From NCBI GenBank assembly GCA_947168395.1, contig CAMVLT010000037.1, positions 1-36,618 on the forward strand: a stretch of 36,618 bases of DNA, in the 5' to 3' direction. How positions within the stretch are numbered: the stretch's first letter is position 1; every line of letters starts with the position of its first letter. Below the pieces are notes generated by a model. That model saw nothing but the letters and a program-made list of their open reading frames with translations. It was not told where the DNA came from and did no database searches. This document shows, in pieces, positions 33,864 through 36,618 of this stretch. Source of the stretch: an uncultured Prevotellaceae bacterium. Its GTDB lineage: Bacteria > Bacteroidota > Bacteroidia > Bacteroidales > Bacteroidaceae. The position numbers and the translations under genes were made by a program.

Positions 33864-33991
33864 TCAAAAATCTATAGTGTATTATCCTCGAAAAGTTAAT
33901 TTATTTCTAATTCCATATTACTTTCTTTGGCAACACAAGATATCATACCTCATTGATGTCTGCAATTTTGAGCAATTTTTGCCTTTTAGAT

Positions 33992-34022
33992 TTTGCACAT
34001 TCGAAAATTCTTTGTACCTTTG
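33992..34022 (+). promoter_or_regulatory. Promoter of carB
   Basis: TTTG (33992-33995), a 19-base spacer and TACCTTTG (34015-34022) match the Bacteroidetes consensus. The predicted start is about 30 bases before the carB ATG at 34056, and the leader is A/T-rich. Confidence 0.85.
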
Positions 34023-34055
34023 CGCGGTTTTTAATAGGACTTAATATTTAGGATA

Positions 34056-36618
34056 ATGAAAAAGCAACTCAAGAAGGTGCTCGTCCTTGGCTCGGGCGCC
34101 CTGAAAATCGGACAGGCAGGCGAGTTTGACTACTCAGGCTCGCAGGCTCTGAAGGCATTGCGCGAAGAAGGTATCTCCTCCGTGCTGGTGAATCCCAACA
34201 TCGCAACCATCCAGACGTCGGAGGGTATTGCTGACAAGGTGTACTTCCAACCTGTGACTCCCTACTTCGTGACCGAAATCATCAAAAAGGAGCGTCCTGA
34301 CGGCATTTTGCTGGCTTTCGGTGGCCAAACGGCTCTGAACTGCGGTACTGAGCTTTATCAGAGCGGCGTGCTGAAGGAATACGGCGTCGAGGTGCTTGGT
34401 ACGTCAGTAGAGGCCATCATGAACACCGAAGACCGCGACCTGTTCGTGAAGAAGTTAGGCGAGGTTGACCTGAAGGTTCCCGTGAGCCATGCTGTTGAGA
34501 ACATGGAAGACGCCCTGAAAGCTGCCCGTGAGATTGGTTTCCCCATTATGGTTCGTTCGGCATACGCCCTGGGCGGTCTCGGCAGCGGTATTTGTCCTGA
34601 TGAAAAGGCCTTTACAGAGTTGGCCGAGTCGGCCTTCACCTTCGCTCCGCAAATCCTTGTTGAGGAAAGCTTGAAGGGATGGAAGGAGATTGAGTTCGAG
34701 TGCATTCGCGATGCCAACGACCGCTGCTTTACCGTAGCCTCGATGGAGAACTTCGACCCGCTTGGCATCCATACCGGCGAATCCATCGTGGTGGCACCTA
34801 CTTGTTCGCTCACCGAGGAGCAGGTAAAGATGCTGCAGGAACTGACCATCAAGTGCGTCAAGCACCTCGGCATCGTGGGCGAGTGCAACATCCAGTTTGC
34901 GTTCAACGCTCAGACAAACGACTACCGTATCATCGAAATCAACGCCCGTCTGAGTCGCTCGTCGGCTCTGGCATCGAAAGCCACGGGCTACCCTCTTGCC
35001 TTCGTCGCTGCCAAGATTGCCCTCGGCTACACGCTCGACCAAATTGGCGAAATGGGCACAACATCGTCGGCATACGTTGCTCCGAGCCTCGATTATATGA
35101 TATGTAAGATTCCCCGCTGGGACCTGACGAAGTTCGTGGGCGTGAGCCGTCAGATTGGCTCGTCGATGAAGTCGGTGGGCGAAATCATGTCAATCGGACG
35201 CTCGTTCGAAGAGATGATTCAGAAAGGGCTTCGCATGATTGGCCAGGGCATGCACGGCTTTGTGGGTAACGACCACACGAAGTTTGACGACTTGGACGAT
35301 GCCCTGCAGAACCCCACCGACCTGCGTATCTTTGCTATTGCCCAGGCATTGGAGGAGGGTTACACCGTAGAGCGCATTGAGGAACTGACGAAGATTGACG
35401 TGTGGTTCTTGGAGCGCCTGAAGCACATCGTTGACTTGAAGCATAAACTACAGACATATAACAAGTTGGAGGAATTGCCTAATGAATTCCTTTTGGAGGT
35501 GAAGCGTTGCGGATTCTCGGATTTCCAGATTGCACGCTTCGTGCTGAAACCCCAGGACGGCAATATGGAGAAGGAGAACCTGCTGGTGCGCCAGTACCGC
35601 AAGGAGCACGGCATCGTGCCCTCTGTGAAGCGCATACCCACCGTAGCCAGCGAGCATCCCGAACTGACCAACTACCTCTATTTTACGTACACGCACACGC
35701 CCGCGTTTGGCAATCCGGAGGGCGAGCAGTACAAGCCCAAGCACGACGTCAACTACTACAACAACGACAAGTCGGTGGTGGTGCTCGGCTCAGGTGCCTA
35801 CCGCATCGGTTCCAGCGTTGAGTTCGATTGGTGCTCGGTGAACGCCATCAACACGGCCCGCAAGCTGGGTTACAAGTCAATCATGATTAACTACAACCCG
35901 GAAACCGTGTCAACAGACTACGACATGTGCGACCGCCTCTACTTCGACGAACTGTCGTTGGAGCGCGTGCTCGATGTCATCGACTTGGAGTCGCCGAAGG
36001 GTGTCATTGTCTCGGTGGGCGGCCAGATACCCAACAACCTCGCCATGAAGCTCCATCGTCAGGGCGTACCCGTACTCGGTACAAGCCCTGTCAACATCGA
36101 CCGTGCTGAGAACCGCGACAAGTTCTCAGCCATGCTCGACAAGCTCGGCATCGACCAGCCCGCATGGCGTGCGCTGACCTCGTTCGAGGACGTGAAGGAC
36201 TTCGTCAACCAGGTAGGCTATCCCGTGCTTGTCCGCCCGTCGTATGTGCTCTCAGGTGCCGCTATGAACGTCTGCTACGATGACGAGGAGCTGCATCGCT
36301 TCCTCAATATGGCTACCGAGGTGTCGAAGGAATTCCCCGTGGTTATCTCGAAGTTCATGACTGAAACCAAAGAGATTGAGTTCGACGCTGTGGCTGACAA
36401 GGGTGAGGTGATAGAATACGCTATTTCCGAGCATGTAGAGTACGCTGGTGTGCACTCTGGCGACGCCACGATGGTGTTCCCCGCACAGCACATCTACTAC
36501 TCTACCATCCGCCAAATCAAGAATATCTCGCGTAAGATTGCCAAGGAGCTGAATATTAGCGGCCCGTTCAACATCCAGTTCTTGGCCAAGAACCGCGAAG
36601 TGAAGGTCATCGAGTGCA
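34056..36618 (+). CDS. carB: Carbamoyl phosphate synthase large subunit, partial
   Basis: The frame is open from the ATG at 34056 to the window edge, giving about 854 of an expected 1070-1080 residues. It starts KKVLVLGSGALKIGQAGEFD and repeats the fold in its second half (VVVLGSGAYRIGSSVEFDW), so both ATP-grasp halves are covered in part. Motifs include FGGQTALNCG, GESIVVAP, NARLSRSSALASKATGYPLA and RPSYVLSGAAMNV. The enzyme forms carbamoyl phosphate for arginine and pyrimidine synthesis, with ammonia supplied by CarA. In several stretches the sequence resembles the synthetase part of animal CAD/CPS1 more than E. coli CarB. The missing C-terminal end should hold the allosteric domain. Confidence 0.97.
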   Translation, partial: MKKQLKKVLVLGSGALKIGQAGEFDYSGSQALKALREEGISSVLVNPNIATIQTSEGIADKVYFQPVTPYFVTEIIKKERPDGILLAFGGQTALNCGTELYQSGVLKEYGVEVLGTSVEAIMNTEDRDLFVKKLGEVDLKVPVSHAVENMEDALKAAREIGFPIMVRSAYALGGLGSGICPDEKAFTELAESAFTFAPQILVEESLKGWKEIEFECIRDANDRCFTVASMENFDPLGIHTGESIVVAPTCSLTEEQVKMLQELTIKCVKHLGIVGECNIQFAFNAQTNDYRIIEINARLSRSSALASKATGYPLAFVAAKIALGYTLDQIGEMGTTSSAYVAPSLDYMICKIPRWDLTKFVGVSRQIGSSMKSVGEIMSIGRSFEEMIQKGLRMIGQGMHGFVGNDHTKFDDLDDALQNPTDLRIFAIAQALEEGYTVERIEELTKIDVWFLERLKHIVDLKHKLQTYNKLEELPNEFLLEVKRCGFSDFQIARFVLKPQDGNMEKENLLVRQYRKEHGIVPSVKRIPTVASEHPELTNYLYFTYTHTPAFGNPEGEQYKPKHDVNYYNNDKSVVVLGSGAYRIGSSVEFDWCSVNAINTARKLGYKSIMINYNPETVSTDYDMCDRLYFDELSLERVLDVIDLESPKGVIVSVGGQIPNNLAMKLHRQGVPVLGTSPVNIDRAENRDKFSAMLDKLGIDQPAWRALTSFEDVKDFVNQVGYPVLVRPSYVLSGAAMNVCYDDEELHRFLNMATEVSKEFPVVISKFMTETKEIEFDAVADKGEVIEYAISEHVEYAGVHSGDATMVFPAQHIYYSTIRQIKNISRKIAKELNISGPFNIQFLAKNREVKVIEC

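Noticed and set aside
33850..34044. A 64-aa plus-strand gene before carB
   Set aside because: It overlaps the inverted-repeat arm and the carB promoter, and has no homologous feature.

Overview
The window comes from the chromosome of a Bacteroidales bacterium, most likely a Prevotella-type (Prevotellaceae) species. The evidence is a split ATP synthase operon in the Bacteroidetes order (atpD-atpC-atpI-like-atpB-atpE-atpF-atpH), Bacteroidetes-only families (DUF3256, DUF4296, the membrane-anchored HTH regulator), type IX secretion (T9SS) tails, BspA-type leucine-rich repeats, and promoters of the Bacteroidetes sigma factor type (TTTG, about 20 bp, TAnnTTTG) with A-rich leaders in place of Shine-Dalgarno sites. 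The species was not determined.

Layout. Bases 1-4342 (minus) are the F-type ATP synthase genes, cut off inside atpH. Bases 4482-6270 (minus) hold dapA followed by an AraC-family regulator. Bases 6352-11213 (minus) look like one transcription unit: a small membrane-anchored HTH regulator, an NfeD-like protein, an SPFH/band-7 protein and a large secreted multidomain glycosidase-like protein. Bases 11214-11609 are a repeat-rich spacer. mtgA and an OmpA-family lipoprotein follow (minus), then proS (plus) with a clear terminator. Bases 14860-23281 (minus) form a long housekeeping run: ileS, a DksA-like regulator, lspA, a DUF4296 lipoprotein, a NupG-type nucleoside transporter, a DUF151 nuclease-like protein, rsmE and a DUF3256 protein. 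Bases 23282-23756 are a divergent spacer with a strongly structured candidate RNA. Bases 23757-33345 (plus) carry two very large secreted proteins, an LRR protein of 1032 aa and a mosaic protein of 2158 aa, both ending in export tails. Bases 33346-34055 contain a terminator, a 392-bp element with 88-bp inverted arms, and the carB promoter. carB (plus) runs off the right edge.

How it fits together. Most of the window is core metabolism: energy conversion, lysine/diaminopimelate and carbamoyl phosphate synthesis, tRNA charging, cell-wall polymerisation and lipoprotein maturation. The accessory content is the secreted glycosidase-like protein and the LRR/giant-protein pair, which probably act at the cell surface. 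The most unusual signals are non-coding: a candidate RNA with a three-way junction and a loop-to-tail pseudoknot upstream of the LRR gene (23558-23706), the 88-bp inverted-repeat element (33472-33863) that shares a sequence block with a second spacer (11447-11479), a five-copy 22-bp tandem array, and several short heptamer repeats, one of which lies inside the glycosidase reading frame just before its export tail.
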